Source: Lindgomyces ingoldianus (lineage: Eukaryota > Ascomycota > Dothideomycetes > Pleosporales > Lindgomycetaceae). From it: a DNA stretch of 16,357 nucleotides. Below the pieces are notes generated by a model. The model made no database searches, had not been told where the DNA came from, and saw only the letters and a list, made by a program, of their open reading frames with translations. Shown piece after piece: positions 8,809 through 16,357 of this stretch; within the stretch, counting starts at the first letter, position 1; each line of letters begins with the position of its first letter. The stretch lies in the NCBI RefSeq assembly GCF_010093535.1, contig NW_022985244.1, positions 1-16,357 of the forward strand, written 5' to 3'. The position numbers were made by a program, and so were the translations under genes.

Positions 8809-9766
8809 GAGAAATTAGATACGACTATGCCCGCGCGTACCTGCATCAGAATTAAGGGTTACACGTGAAAGGGACGAAAGTGAAGTCGTGACGTCTTTGC
8901 AGCTATGGGGCTAAACTAAATCGGGCTTGCAATTCACAATCTAGGTTCTACAGATCTTAAAGGCACGACGATCCGATTTGATCATGAAGGTGCCAGATCC
9001 TGGAGGGATGCCTTTTTTGTCTTGGTGCTAGTAAGACAGCTTTTGGAGTCGTCACCTAGCTCAGAACAAAAGACATGACCGGGTTTTGCGGAACAGAAAA
9101 TTTCATCCTACCAACGCTCCCCCTTATTTCAGCAAGAGGTTTAACAGATAGACTAGTCTTGGCTAAGTTCCACATTCTGGTAGTAACATGCTGGAGAGGG
9201 AAGGGTGATGCTGTGTACTCTCCACTGTGAACTCACAATACTGCTCCACATGAGGAACAGCCGATTTATGCTCATGGTCCTGTCAATGTTCACGGGTATG
9301 TCATTCCTACCTTGCATCACCATTGTCCAATAATTAATCTAGCCTGCAGAGAGCGCGCAGCCTAATATCAAAGGAACCTGACCGGCAGGATCCATGTACC
9401 TTTGCCAAGCAATACACGGGGACGAATCACCGCTGAGCACAGCTTGCACGTTGCCGCCAAGCAGCAACAGTGCCAGGCAGACGACCCCTCGCGATGTCGC
9501 GAAACGAGTATCTCAACCTCATTTAGGAAGCTCGAAAGCCTGCAAGATGACATTCTCCCCCGCCGAGAACCAGACAGTGGGAAAGCCTCGTTTCCCGGTT
9601 GCTGGACTGCTGAACACTCCAGCAGTGAGAGTGCTTCAAAGTGACACGGGGAACGCTAGAGCCCTTCCACCGCGTGCGCCGTTCGTGTTGGCACTTCGCT
9701 CTTGCCGATAGCAGTCCTGATTGTCGTGCGTGGGTCCACGGACTTGGGATGGATGCACATGCAGGT

Positions 9767-9781
9767 CCGGGGCAGCCCCGG
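9767..9781. promoter_or_regulatory. CCGGGGC-A-GCCCCGG dyad, candidate paired CreA/Mig1-type sites
   Basis: Two 7-base arms surround a single A, six bases upstream of the TATA box. CCGGGG fits the SYGGRG consensus of the carbon-catabolite repressor CreA, and the dyad presents one such site on each strand. Binding is inference. Confidence 0.35.
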
Positions 9782-9786
9782 GAGCT

Positions 9787-9794
9787 TATAAAAG
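9787..9794 (+). promoter_or_regulatory. TATA box of the alkaline phosphatase gene
   Basis: TATAAAAG lies 69 bases before the ATG at 9856, followed by a pyrimidine-rich leader (TTTCCCCACTTCTCCGCTGTC). Position and strand support a strong regulated core promoter. Confidence 0.65.
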
Positions 9795-9855
9795 GCTCTT
9801 TGCAGCTTTCTAAATTTCAGACGCGTCGCGGTTTCCCCACTTCTCCGCTGTCATT

Positions 9856-12093
9856 ATGAGGATCCAAAGGTCAATTGGTCTGGGGGCTGCGTTACTGGTG
9901 CGTGTCAGTCTTGCTCAGACATTTCAGCGCCTTGGGACCTGTCCAACTCTCGGTATGCACTTAAATCTCAACTATTTCGTTTTTGATGATATGTTAACAA
10001 GACCCCAGGATGCGTGTTTCCACCAGACCAGTAAGTGAATTCATGACAGTGTGGCTTACAAGCTCATGGTACCATTCAGAACCGACTTCTTAGCCGGCCA
10101 GTACTTCGACATTCGTCTTGAAGTCCACGCACCAATCAATGGCTCCGAGGCAAACGGAAAGCAACCGGATGAGAAGTTTACCTTTACAATTGCCAAAAAG
10201 AACGAAAAGGCTGTGCCGGCGACAGAATACTTCAGCCTTTCGGAGCCCAAATTGGAGCGCTGGAACTTCTCGTGGTACGAGGGTAAGTCGGCATATTGAC
10301 GGCGCTTGGAAGGGCCAGAAGCTAAATTTATCTAGATCTTTTTGCCAAAGAAGCCGGAAAGCCATCGGTTGTCAATGTCACGTCGAAGGCGTACCGAAAG
10401 GTAGCTCTCTACGAGCCTGGAGGTATACTATCTGCAACTCTAGCGTTGCGACCGCAGGCTGATATATGCTGTAGAATACACTGCCACTCTCACATATAAC
10501 AATGGTAGCACTACCAAAGCAAGCTGGCTGGTGCGGGACCTGCAGGAAGTCCGCAAGGCCAAGAATATCATCCTCTTCATCGGGGATGGAATGACGACCA
10601 ACATGATCACGGCTGCCCGTTTAATCGCTCACAAGGCAGTCAACGGGCGTTACCAAACAAAGATGCAGATGGACCAATTCCCCATCTTAGGACACCAAAT
10701 GACTCACTCCATCGACTCCTTCATTACCGATTCTGCCAACTCAGCTACGGCTCTTTACACAGGACACAAGAGCACTGTGAATTGCCTTGGTGTTTACGCC
10801 GATTCTAGCAAGGACCCATTTGATGACCCGAAAGTGGAAACTATTGCTGAGATGTTCTTCCGTCTTACCGGCGGCCACGTGGGCATAGTCTCGACAGCGT
10901 TCATTGCTGATGCAACACCTGCGGCTTTAACCGCCCACACCCGAGACCGTGGCCAATACGGTGCGGTCGTTGATTCTTTCCTCAACGGAATAACGAATTA
11001 CACGTGGACGAATTGGACTGGACCCGATGTTCTGTTTGGCGGTGGCGCTGAGCAATTCTACGACCCGAAGCTTGGTGGAAAGACTTACTTGAATAAGGAC
11101 TATTATCAAGAATTCTCAAAGAAGGGATACCAAGTTCTCTGGAACAACACTGCGCTTTCGAAGGCCAGCAATGACAGCAAGGCCCTCGGTATCTTCACTG
11201 TGTCCAATATGGCCAAATGGCTTGACAGGAATGTAAGTTAGCCTAACATACGTCTTCTCCTGGAACAAGCCTAACTCCCCTTTTAGGTCTACAAAACCAA
11301 CCTCAACCAATCGCTCTCGCCCTCAGGCGACAAGACCGCCGCCCTTGACCAGCCAGGCCTCAAAGAGATGACTCTAAAAGCAATCGATATCCTCGCCAAG
11401 CGATCCGGAGACAAGGGCTTCTTCATCATGTCCGAAGCCGCCTCCATCGACAAAATGATGCACGTCCTCGATTACGACCGCGCACTCGGCGAGCTCCTCG
11501 AACTCGACGACACCATCAAAGCCACCATTGCCAAACTCAAAGCTATCAACCAATTCAAAGAAACCCTCATTCTTGTCACCGCCGACCACGGCCACGGCTT
11601 CGACGTCATGGGCTCCGTCGACACAAAATATCTCGCTGCCCAGAACGTCGACCGCAAGAAGCGCGATGCTGTTGGAACGTACCAGAACTCTGGTCTGTCG
11701 CAATACGCACACTCTGGAAATTTGTCATACACTGAAGGCGTGCACTTCCCCTCAAACTGGGATCCTCGATATACTCTCTTCCAGGGCCTGATGGCCGACC
11801 CCGATCGCCGGGAAAATTGGAGCGTGCATAAGGGCGGACCACGTGTGCCCGCTGTTAACATTACACCATCTGCGGATTTCTATGCTAACCCTAAGGATGG
11901 TGCCGGAGGATTATTGCTGAATGGCACGCTTCCCGTAGGAGATGACCAGGGTGTGCACAGCTTGACAGATGTCCCCGTGTTTGCTATGGGGCCTTGTCAA
12001 GAGCACTTCGGAGGTGTGTATAATAGCATCGATATCTTCTTCGGGATGGCGGAGTGTTTCGGATTAGCGAGGAGGAAGGGGTATGGTCAGTAG
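9856..12093 (+). CDS. Secreted alkaline phosphatase, six exons
   Basis: Zinc/magnesium phosphomonoesterase, probably secreted for phosphate scavenging. Exons: 9856-9952, 10009-10030, 10080-10282, 10336-10422, 10475-11232 and 11287-12093. The introns are 56, 49, 53, 52 and 54 bases, all GT..AG, and the second exon is only 22 bases. The joined protein has 657 residues. A signal peptide, MRIQRSIGLGAALLVRVSLAQ, opens it, then a non-catalytic N-terminal domain of about 130 residues. The catalytic domain keeps every expected residue: Asp174 (FIGDGM), Asp222 and nucleophile Ser223 (TDSANSATALYTG), Asp282/Thr284 (STAFIADATPAA), Glu439, Asp444-Lys445 and His448 (SEAASIDKMMH), Asp489-His490 (VTADHGHGFD) and His613 (GVHSLTDVPVFAMGP). 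The Asp282 and Lys445 pair matches the bacterial (E. coli PhoA-like) arrangement rather than the mammalian His/His one. Several N-x-S/T sequons fit secretion. The TATA box at 9787 and CACGTT at 9447 suggest regulated expression. Confidence 0.93.
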
Positions 12094-12951
12094 GACTCGC
12101 GGGGATGGTGTGCGATATGCGATGAAGTAATGAGTTGCAAAGGGAGTCTGCTTAATGGTATGAAAATGTTTAATGATATTATTATTTACACATGCACATT
12201 TGAGGTCACACGCCCATAACTCTTTGTACATAAAAGCCGGCAAGGAAATAGTGGCATTCTACTCATAAAGTTCCACCGGCCCTACGCGATTTGCCAACAA
12301 CAGGAGTCTATGAGACGAATACAACGCCTTCAAACCGCAGACCAAAGTCTCCCGTCTCAATTTTATGCCCACAGGTTCTTTGATATCGCTACCGCAACAA
12401 GCAAGTCCATGCTAATACTCCAGCCCCATGTCGTGACCTGAATCAGCAATGTCTCTTAGACTTATAATAGATACCAGTCGATATATAAGCAAAAAAGCCT
12501 ACATTGGTAGCTAGGTACGGAGAATGAACGAATGATTGAGAAAGAGATATAGAGTAGCCTAGGCTCAATGCGAATATGTGCACGGCCACAGGAGGGAAAA
12601 GACTTGACTAGCCACAAAGCATTTTTCAAGTAACTCCTTCCTACAAAGGTGATGGCAAAGGTTGCTCTTTCACTTCTTCCAGAAACACTGCTCCAATATC
12701 TCCTTTCACTCTTACCATAGTTTCCATATCAATCACTGCCAAGAAATAGGCGTAATAAGTAAACAAACGCGTGTTGTTAACGCGAACCCCACGTGATGTC
12801 ACTCCTTCATTTTCATTCCAAAACTTTGCAAGGTTTCCTACTTATAATAAAAACCTGTTCCCTCAATCTCGCTACCAAATTCCTATCTATCACACCTTGC
12901 ATCAAATCCAGCCCGGCCAAAACAACTCCCTACATTCCATCTCATCACGGC
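12094..12951. promoter_or_regulatory. 3' region of the phosphatase and promoter/leader of the Zn2Cys6 gene
   Basis: About 860 bases with no supportable gene. The first part is AT-rich (GTTTAATGATATTATTATTTACA, near 12170) and fits 3'-end formation of the phosphatase. CACGTG with an overlapping CACGTGATGTCAC stretch lies at 12790-12802, and CTTATAATAAAAACC at about 12840-12854 could act as a weak TATA. The 12860-12950 stretch is rich in C, T and A and looks like a 5' leader rather than coding sequence. Confidence 0.4.
12790..12795. promoter_or_regulatory. CACGTG E-box upstream of the Zn2Cys6 gene
   Basis: A palindromic CACGTG, the core site of bHLH regulators (in fungi, phosphate-response and Cbf1-type factors), lies 157 bases before the chosen ATG and runs straight into TGATGTCAC, a CRE-like sequence. 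Confidence 0.35.
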
Positions 12952-13968
12952 ATGGAGTCAATCCCACCATCTTATCCCCCAGCCAAGGGGACTGCGACAC
13001 CGCCCTGTTTCTCCCCAACAGCAACTTTATCTTCACCGCAACCTGCTACCAACTCAACCCCAAGTTCGTTCTCGGCCAAACCTTCTCACAGTCGCCAGGA
13101 TATCGCACCGAACCCGAATAAATGTCAACGCTGTCGAATGAGCAAGAAGGGTTGTGACGGCAAGAAGCCCGTATGTAGCCGCTGCTCTCAGCGAGGTACT
13201 CAGTGCGTCTATGGTGCTGCTATTGCGAAAGACGGAAACTCAAACGTCGCTATGCCGAAGAAGGTCGCTGGAGTCAAGCGAGGGATTGGTAGTATGCAAG
13301 GTGAGTTTGCTGGATTGATGCCAGTGCCAGAGCAGGGAATGGTGAAGGTGGAAGCTTTAGACACCGTGGCTGTGGATATGGATATCTATGGAAATGTGAA
13401 AACGAAGGCAGTATGGAAAAATGACAAGGCAACAGCGACAACGTCTAAGACTAGAGCCAAGCGTTCTAGAATTCCCCACTCGCACGCCCTTAACAAGAGG
13501 ATCGAGGTTGAATATGTAGAATACTCTCCTGATAAAGCCCAACAATTTCTCACCCAAGAGACGGACGTCGCCATGGAGGAGGCTCTCCTCGATGCCGAAG
13601 ACATTCAAGCCCAGGATACGGATAGAGGAAACGATACCTGTTTCCGGATCATTGAGTTCGGGGATATGGATCTCAAACATCTCTCACCTAACTTACAAGT
13701 CGAGTGGCAAGAAATCGCAGCAATGGTGTACAATGCGCTCTATTTTGGCGAGGAGTTAGTTGAAGACGTGGACGGGGAGAAGAAGGCTCAACTTCGACAG
13801 CTAGTAGAAGATCTCATAGCGTTGCAGTCACAGAGGAAGGATGCTCCGGAACTAGTGGTAGCGTTGGGGAAGTTGGTGGCAACGGTACGGTTCTTCTATG
13901 ACTTCTATGAGCATTTCGGAAGGTGTGCGGTCTCTCTTCGTATGCTTAGGGGAGCATGGAACATATAA
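12952..13968 (+). CDS. Zn2Cys6 binuclear-cluster transcription factor, intronless
   Basis: A DNA-binding regulator with 338 residues from the ATG at 12952 (GGC before ATG, G after). The open frame continues 53 codons upstream, but that part reads as leader and lacks conserved character, so the downstream ATG is preferred. A Pro/Ser/Thr-rich N-terminus leads to the cluster KCQRCRMSKKGCDGKKPVCS..C with cysteines at 58, 61, 68, 75, 78 and 85, spacing C-x2-C-x6-C-x6-C-x2-C-x6-C, with the expected basic residues and Pro between the third and fourth Cys. After a short linker come a basic stretch (SKTRAKRSRIPHSHALNKR, probable nuclear signal), an acidic segment (MEEALLDAEDIQAQDTD) that could activate, and a helical C-terminus with many acidic and leucine residues ending RMLRGAWNI. 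The large fungal-specific middle homology region is absent and there is no obvious dimer coiled coil next to the cluster, so this is a short, atypical member. Target genes are unknown. Confidence 0.9.
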   Translation: MESIPPSYPPAKGTATPPCFSPTATLSSPQPATNSTPSSFSAKPSHSRQDIAPNPNKCQRCRMSKKGCDGKKPVCSRCSQRGTQCVYGAAIAKDGNSNVAMPKKVAGVKRGIGSMQGEFAGLMPVPEQGMVKVEALDTVAVDMDIYGNVKTKAVWKNDKATATTSKTRAKRSRIPHSHALNKRIEVEYVEYSPDKAQQFLTQETDVAMEEALLDAEDIQAQDTDRGNDTCFRIIEFGDMDLKHLSPNLQVEWQEIAAMVYNALYFGEELVEDVDGEKKAQLRQLVEDLIALQSQRKDAPELVVALGKLVATVRFFYDFYEHFGRCAVSLRMLRGAWNI

Positions 13969-14414
13969 TTTGCGCGGACGTGGTGGTGGTAGGCTAGGAT
14001 CTTGGTGGGAGATTGGTTGACGGTTTCGCCTTGCGCCTGGCGGTGTAGCTATTATCTTTCATCGTCACCTTTCCAGACAGTCAATTGCCGTAAGTCTAGG
14101 CATATTAGACCCATTTCTTCGGAGGCCGCAGCGATATGCAGTTAAAGAGCCACAGCACTGAATTGGGATAGGATTAGCAATAACACAACGACACTTGCAT
14201 TAGCCGTTGAGTCACTCAAACCAGCTTGGCTGGAATAGTGGCATGATTTGGACGAAAACAGTTGCATGCAGCAACACAAATATTAGGATTAATCCTAATC
14301 TAGGGTGCATTGCAGATATCTCTATTAATCACTGTACATCTTGCTAAGTCTTTTCTCTTATTAGTTTAAAAAAGAGCTAGATTAATGTCTAATTAGCCTA
14401 TAAAACTTTCTACT
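13969..14414. other. Gene-poor border between gene space and RIP-affected repeats
   Basis: No gene is seen. To about 14270 the composition is like the genes to the left; after that it turns sharply AT- and TpA-rich. It contains the 18-base perfect palindrome at 14282-14299. Confidence 0.5.
14282..14299. repeat. 18-base perfect palindrome
   Basis: ATTAGGATTAATCCTAAT equals its own reverse complement. It sits at the point where the composition changes to AT-rich and TpA-rich. Function unknown. Confidence 0.6.
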
Positions 14415-14430
14415 ACTTTTGCTAATATTC
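14415..14430. repeat. Left 16-bp direct repeat flanking the element
   Basis: ACTTTTGCTAATATTC ends exactly where the left terminal repeat begins. It matches 15972-15987 at 15 of 16 positions, with a single T/C difference that RIP could explain. It behaves like a target-site duplication of unusual length. Confidence 0.7.
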
Positions 14431-14774
14431 TGTAACGGCGCAGGCAAGACAATAGGTCCGAATGCGGTGGGAATCCACTCAGAGGCATATGGGAGTGCGT
14501 GGGGACTCTGAACCTGGGAATGCCATTAACACCTATAGGCCTTGTACAAAAGGATATTAGAAAACTACTAAGCTAGCTACAGGGCAAAGTGCGACTAAAT
14601 ACATGAGGGAATAAGAGTACAGCAGGGGGCAGGGCAGAGTTAGGGCTAATACAGGGGCCTTTTAGAGGTTCTAGGCAACCTAACAATTTATAAGAATTAA
14701 GTTAGAGTTAGAGCTAATACAGGGACCCTTTAGATAAGTTCTAGGCAACCTAAGATAGAACAAGAATTGTTACA
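14431..14774 (+). repeat. Left terminal direct repeat (344 bp)
   Basis: Aligns without gaps to 15628-15971. The first about 160 bases keep CpG and CpA/TpG sites; the last about 140 bases have lost nearly all of them to TpA or CpA, in the pattern of RIP on both strands. Confidence 0.85.
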
Positions 14775-15627
14775 CTACCCCCCTCTCTATAGACTAATAG
14801 TCCCTATTAGTAGTAATTATAGTACAAAGTATTGCTGTTATGTCCTCTGCCTTCTTAAACTAAAACTAGTCTAATTTAGCTAGGTGTCCTTGCTAAGTAT
14901 TCCTTCGCACTGCCAGCGGTGTCTTCTAAACCTAAACGCCATGCGTGCGCGCTAGCTCTAATAGTAATCTGTATTAATGTCTAGCCTGTTAAGAATTAAG
15001 GCTTGCTATTATTCTTTGCTATCTGTGCAGTTATTAATTTTAGGCGTGCGTTTAGTAAGGTAGCATTAGGTATTATTAGAGGTGCCTAAAAAGTCTCTTG
15101 CTATTAGGGTAGCAGAGGTGATTTAAGGCATTATTAGAGGTGATTTAGTAGTTGCCTAGTAGTGTTTTAGTAGATTAGCTGCTTAAGCTGTGCTTGTAAT
15201 TAAACATAGATATACTACTAGAGGTTAACTTTAAATTAGGTAGGTCTAGCTTTAGGTCCTGCAGACGCAGGTTTAGCTGTTAACAGGGTGGTAGTTAGTA
15301 GTTAGAGGTTAAAAGTTAAGCATTAGCAGTTGTCTCTAATCTTAATAAGTTATTAGTAGTCTCTAAGTTTCTACTTTAGCACATTTTTTATAACTTTTCT
15401 AAAGGTAATCTTAATTACATAGAGATAGAAAGTTCTAAACCTAAAGGCTTTAGTTAACTAGAAGTTAATAAAATCTAGTTTATAAACTAAATAGTTTAAT
15501 ATAATAGTGTGTAAGTATTACAACCTAAACTAAATTAGACGCGTCTTAGGCTTAGATGTAGTTAAATAAATAATTAGTGCAATATTATACAAGGCTGTTA
15601 CTAGTAAAAGTAAGTTTTCTAATATAA

Positions 15628-15971
15628 TGTAACAGCGCAGGCAAGACAATAGGTCTAAATGCAGTGGGAATCCACTTAGAGGCATATAGGAGTGCGTGGG
15701 GACTCTAAACCTAGGAATGCCATTAACACCTATAGGCCTTGTATAAAAGGATATTAGAAAACTACTAAGCTAGCTACAGGGCAAGGTGCAACTAAATACA
15801 TAAGGGAATAGGGGTACAGCAGGGGGCAGGGCAGAGTTAGGGCCGATACGGGGGCCTTCCGGAGGTTCCGGGCGACCTGACGATTCATGAGAATCAAGTC
15901 AGGGTTGGAGCCAATACAGGGACCCTTCGGATAGGTTCCGGGCGACCTGAGATGGAACAAGAATTGTTACA
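15628..15971 (+). repeat. Right terminal direct repeat (344 bp)
   Basis: Same length as the left copy and no gaps by hand alignment. Here the 5' part carries the C-to-T and G-to-A changes, while the 3' part (about 15800 onward) keeps CpG-rich sequence such as GCCGATACGGGGGCC and TTCCGGGCGACCTGACG. It contains an internal direct duplication of about 40 bases (15842-15880 and 15910-15950), each copy ending GGTTCCGGGCGACCTGA. An open frame on the minus strand within this copy is a by-product of the GC-rich stretch and is not a gene. Confidence 0.85.
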
Positions 15972-15987
15972 ACTTTTGCTAACATTC
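15972..15987. repeat. Right 16-bp direct repeat flanking the element
   Basis: ACTTTTGCTAACATTC begins at the base after the right terminal repeat and pairs with 14415-14430. Confidence 0.7.
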
Positions 15988-16262
15988 TAGATTTTTAAGG
16001 CAAATAAATATATGTTACTAGGTTTATTACTATATTCTAGATGTTTTAATGTAATATTATAATGCTATGTTCTATTATTAGTAGGCTAAAGTTTACCTTT
16101 TTATTACTATTTATAGTTTTAAGGTGTTACTAAGCTAGAATTAGTGTGTTAGTATTTATATTCTAGTACTATCCTCTTTTCTTAGTTATATCTGTCTAAT
16201 TCTAGCTAGATATTTGTAGATATTTGTAGATATCTACTAACACTGTTACTTAGGCTTTGTAT
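15988..16262. other. AT-rich, TpA-rich spacer
   Basis: No gene is seen. CpG is absent or nearly so and TAG/TTA triplets abound, as in long-standing RIP tracts. A short tandem repeat of unit TAGATATTTG occurs at 16207-16233 (two full units and a partial one). Confidence 0.5.
16207..16233. repeat. 10-bp tandem repeat, about 2.7 units
   Basis: TAGATATTTG is repeated twice and followed by TAGATAT. A minor simple repeat in AT-rich DNA. Confidence 0.5.
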
Positions 16263-16357
16263 TGTAACGATTCTACGAATCGTTCCATCTCGGGTCGCTC
16301 GGATCCTATCCGAAGGGTCCCCGTATCGGCCCCGACCATGACTCGACCCAGTCCCCC
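16263..16357 (-). repeat. Third copy of the terminal repeat, inverted, cut by the window edge
   Basis: On the plus strand it begins TGTAAC, the reverse complement of the GTTACA end, and continues through TTCCATCTCGGGTCGC and CCTATCCGAAGGGTCCC, matching the reverse complement of about 15870-15971. It keeps CpG at sites that read CA or TG in the other copies, so it is less mutated. It differs by a longer terminal hairpin: AACGATTC-TAC-GAATCGTT at 16266-16284, where the other copies have a shorter sequence. The element it belongs to continues beyond the window. Confidence 0.8.

Larger units (their letters stand above)
8809..9855. promoter_or_regulatory. Divergent promoter region between photolyase and alkaline phosphatase
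   Basis: About 1.05 kb without a supportable gene. On the photolyase side there is CACGTG (8862-8867), a CRE-like TGACGTC (8889-8895) and a cluster of GATY motifs (CGATCCGATTTGATC, 8969-8983) that resembles light-response elements of fungal GATA-type photoreceptor complexes. On the phosphatase side there is CACGTT (9447-9452), a hairpin ACTGCTG/CAGCAGT (9606-9626), a CCGGGGC dyad (9767-9781) and a TATA box (9787-9794). Open frames on both strands in 9368-9859 show no domain and are treated as chance. Confidence 0.45.
14431..15971. mobile_element. Short non-autonomous element with 344-bp terminal direct repeats (LTR-type, RIP-mutated)
   Basis: Two 344-base direct repeats bound an 853-base interior (14775-15627). 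Each repeat starts TGTAAC and ends GTTACA, the TG..CA inverted ends typical of LTRs. The interior is very AT- and TpA-rich with stops in all frames; I recognise no gag, protease, reverse transcriptase or integrase remains, and it is far too short for a full element, so it is non-autonomous or heavily deleted (TRIM-like). The sequence after the left repeat (CTACCCCCCTCTCTATAG) gives no tRNA primer-binding site that I can recognise, and no clear polypurine tract remains before the right repeat, perhaps because of RIP. A matched 16-base direct repeat abuts both outer ends. The orientation cannot be fixed without coding sequence. Confidence 0.75.

Noticed and set aside
9600..9626. Competing hairpins TGCTGGA/TCCAGCA and ACTGCTG/CAGCAGT
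   Set aside because: Short arms in untranscribed promoter DNA; no evidence of a functional RNA or terminator.
9368..9859. Overlapping open frames in the phosphatase promoter
   Set aside because: Several frames on both strands, none with a domain; they lie in a GC-rich promoter that ends in a TATA box.
12793..12951. 53-codon upstream extension of the Zn2Cys6 protein
   Set aside because: Reads as pyrimidine-rich leader sequence; the ATG at 12952 has a better context and begins the Pro/Ser-rich N-terminus.
15754..15960. 68-codon minus-strand open frame in the right terminal repeat
   Set aside because: It exists only because this part of the repeat escaped RIP; the left copy is interrupted and no domain is seen.

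Overview
The window comes from a filamentous ascomycete fungus (Pezizomycotina). The evidence is short introns of about 47-63 bases with GT..AG ends and CTAAC/CTGAC-type branch points, a Zn2Cys6 regulator, a fungal retromer nexin with fungal splice structure, and a repeat region at the right end whose copies differ only by C/T and G/A changes, the signature of repeat-induced point mutation (RIP). I cannot name the class or species with confidence. All exon limits were worked out by hand from reading frames and splice signals.

Layout. 1-1460 is poor in genes: a tetratricopeptide-repeat gene fragment leaves the window at the left edge (minus strand), followed by about 1.1 kb without a supportable gene. 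1463-3466 (minus) is a five-exon VPS5-type sorting nexin (PX + BAR) of the retromer. 4181-5008 (plus) is a two-exon secreted protein of unknown function. 5317-5900 (minus) is a two-exon hotdog-fold thioesterase. 6154-6846 (plus) is an intronless mitochondrial membrane protein of the DUF5321 type. 7041-8808 (minus) is a class I CPD photolyase locus whose conserved first strand is missing, with a frame change at about 8500, so it is broken or strongly truncated. 9856-12093 (plus) is a six-exon secreted alkaline phosphatase with a complete set of catalytic residues. 12952-13968 (plus) is a small Zn2Cys6 transcription factor.

From about 14270 to the end the DNA is AT-rich, TpA-rich and lacks genes. 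It holds a 1541-bp element with two 344-bp terminal direct repeats (14431-14774 and 15628-15971) that begin TGTAAC and end GTTACA. The element is flanked exactly by a near-identical 16-bp direct repeat. A third, inverted and GC-rich copy of the same repeat starts at 16263 and runs off the window.

The genes do not form a pathway; this is ordinary fungal gene space (endosomal sorting, lipid metabolism, mitochondria, DNA repair, phosphate scavenging, regulation) abutting a RIP-affected repeat compartment. The points most worth following are the broken photolyase, the 16-bp flanking repeat of the terminal-repeat element, and the reciprocal mosaic of RIP changes in its two terminal repeats.
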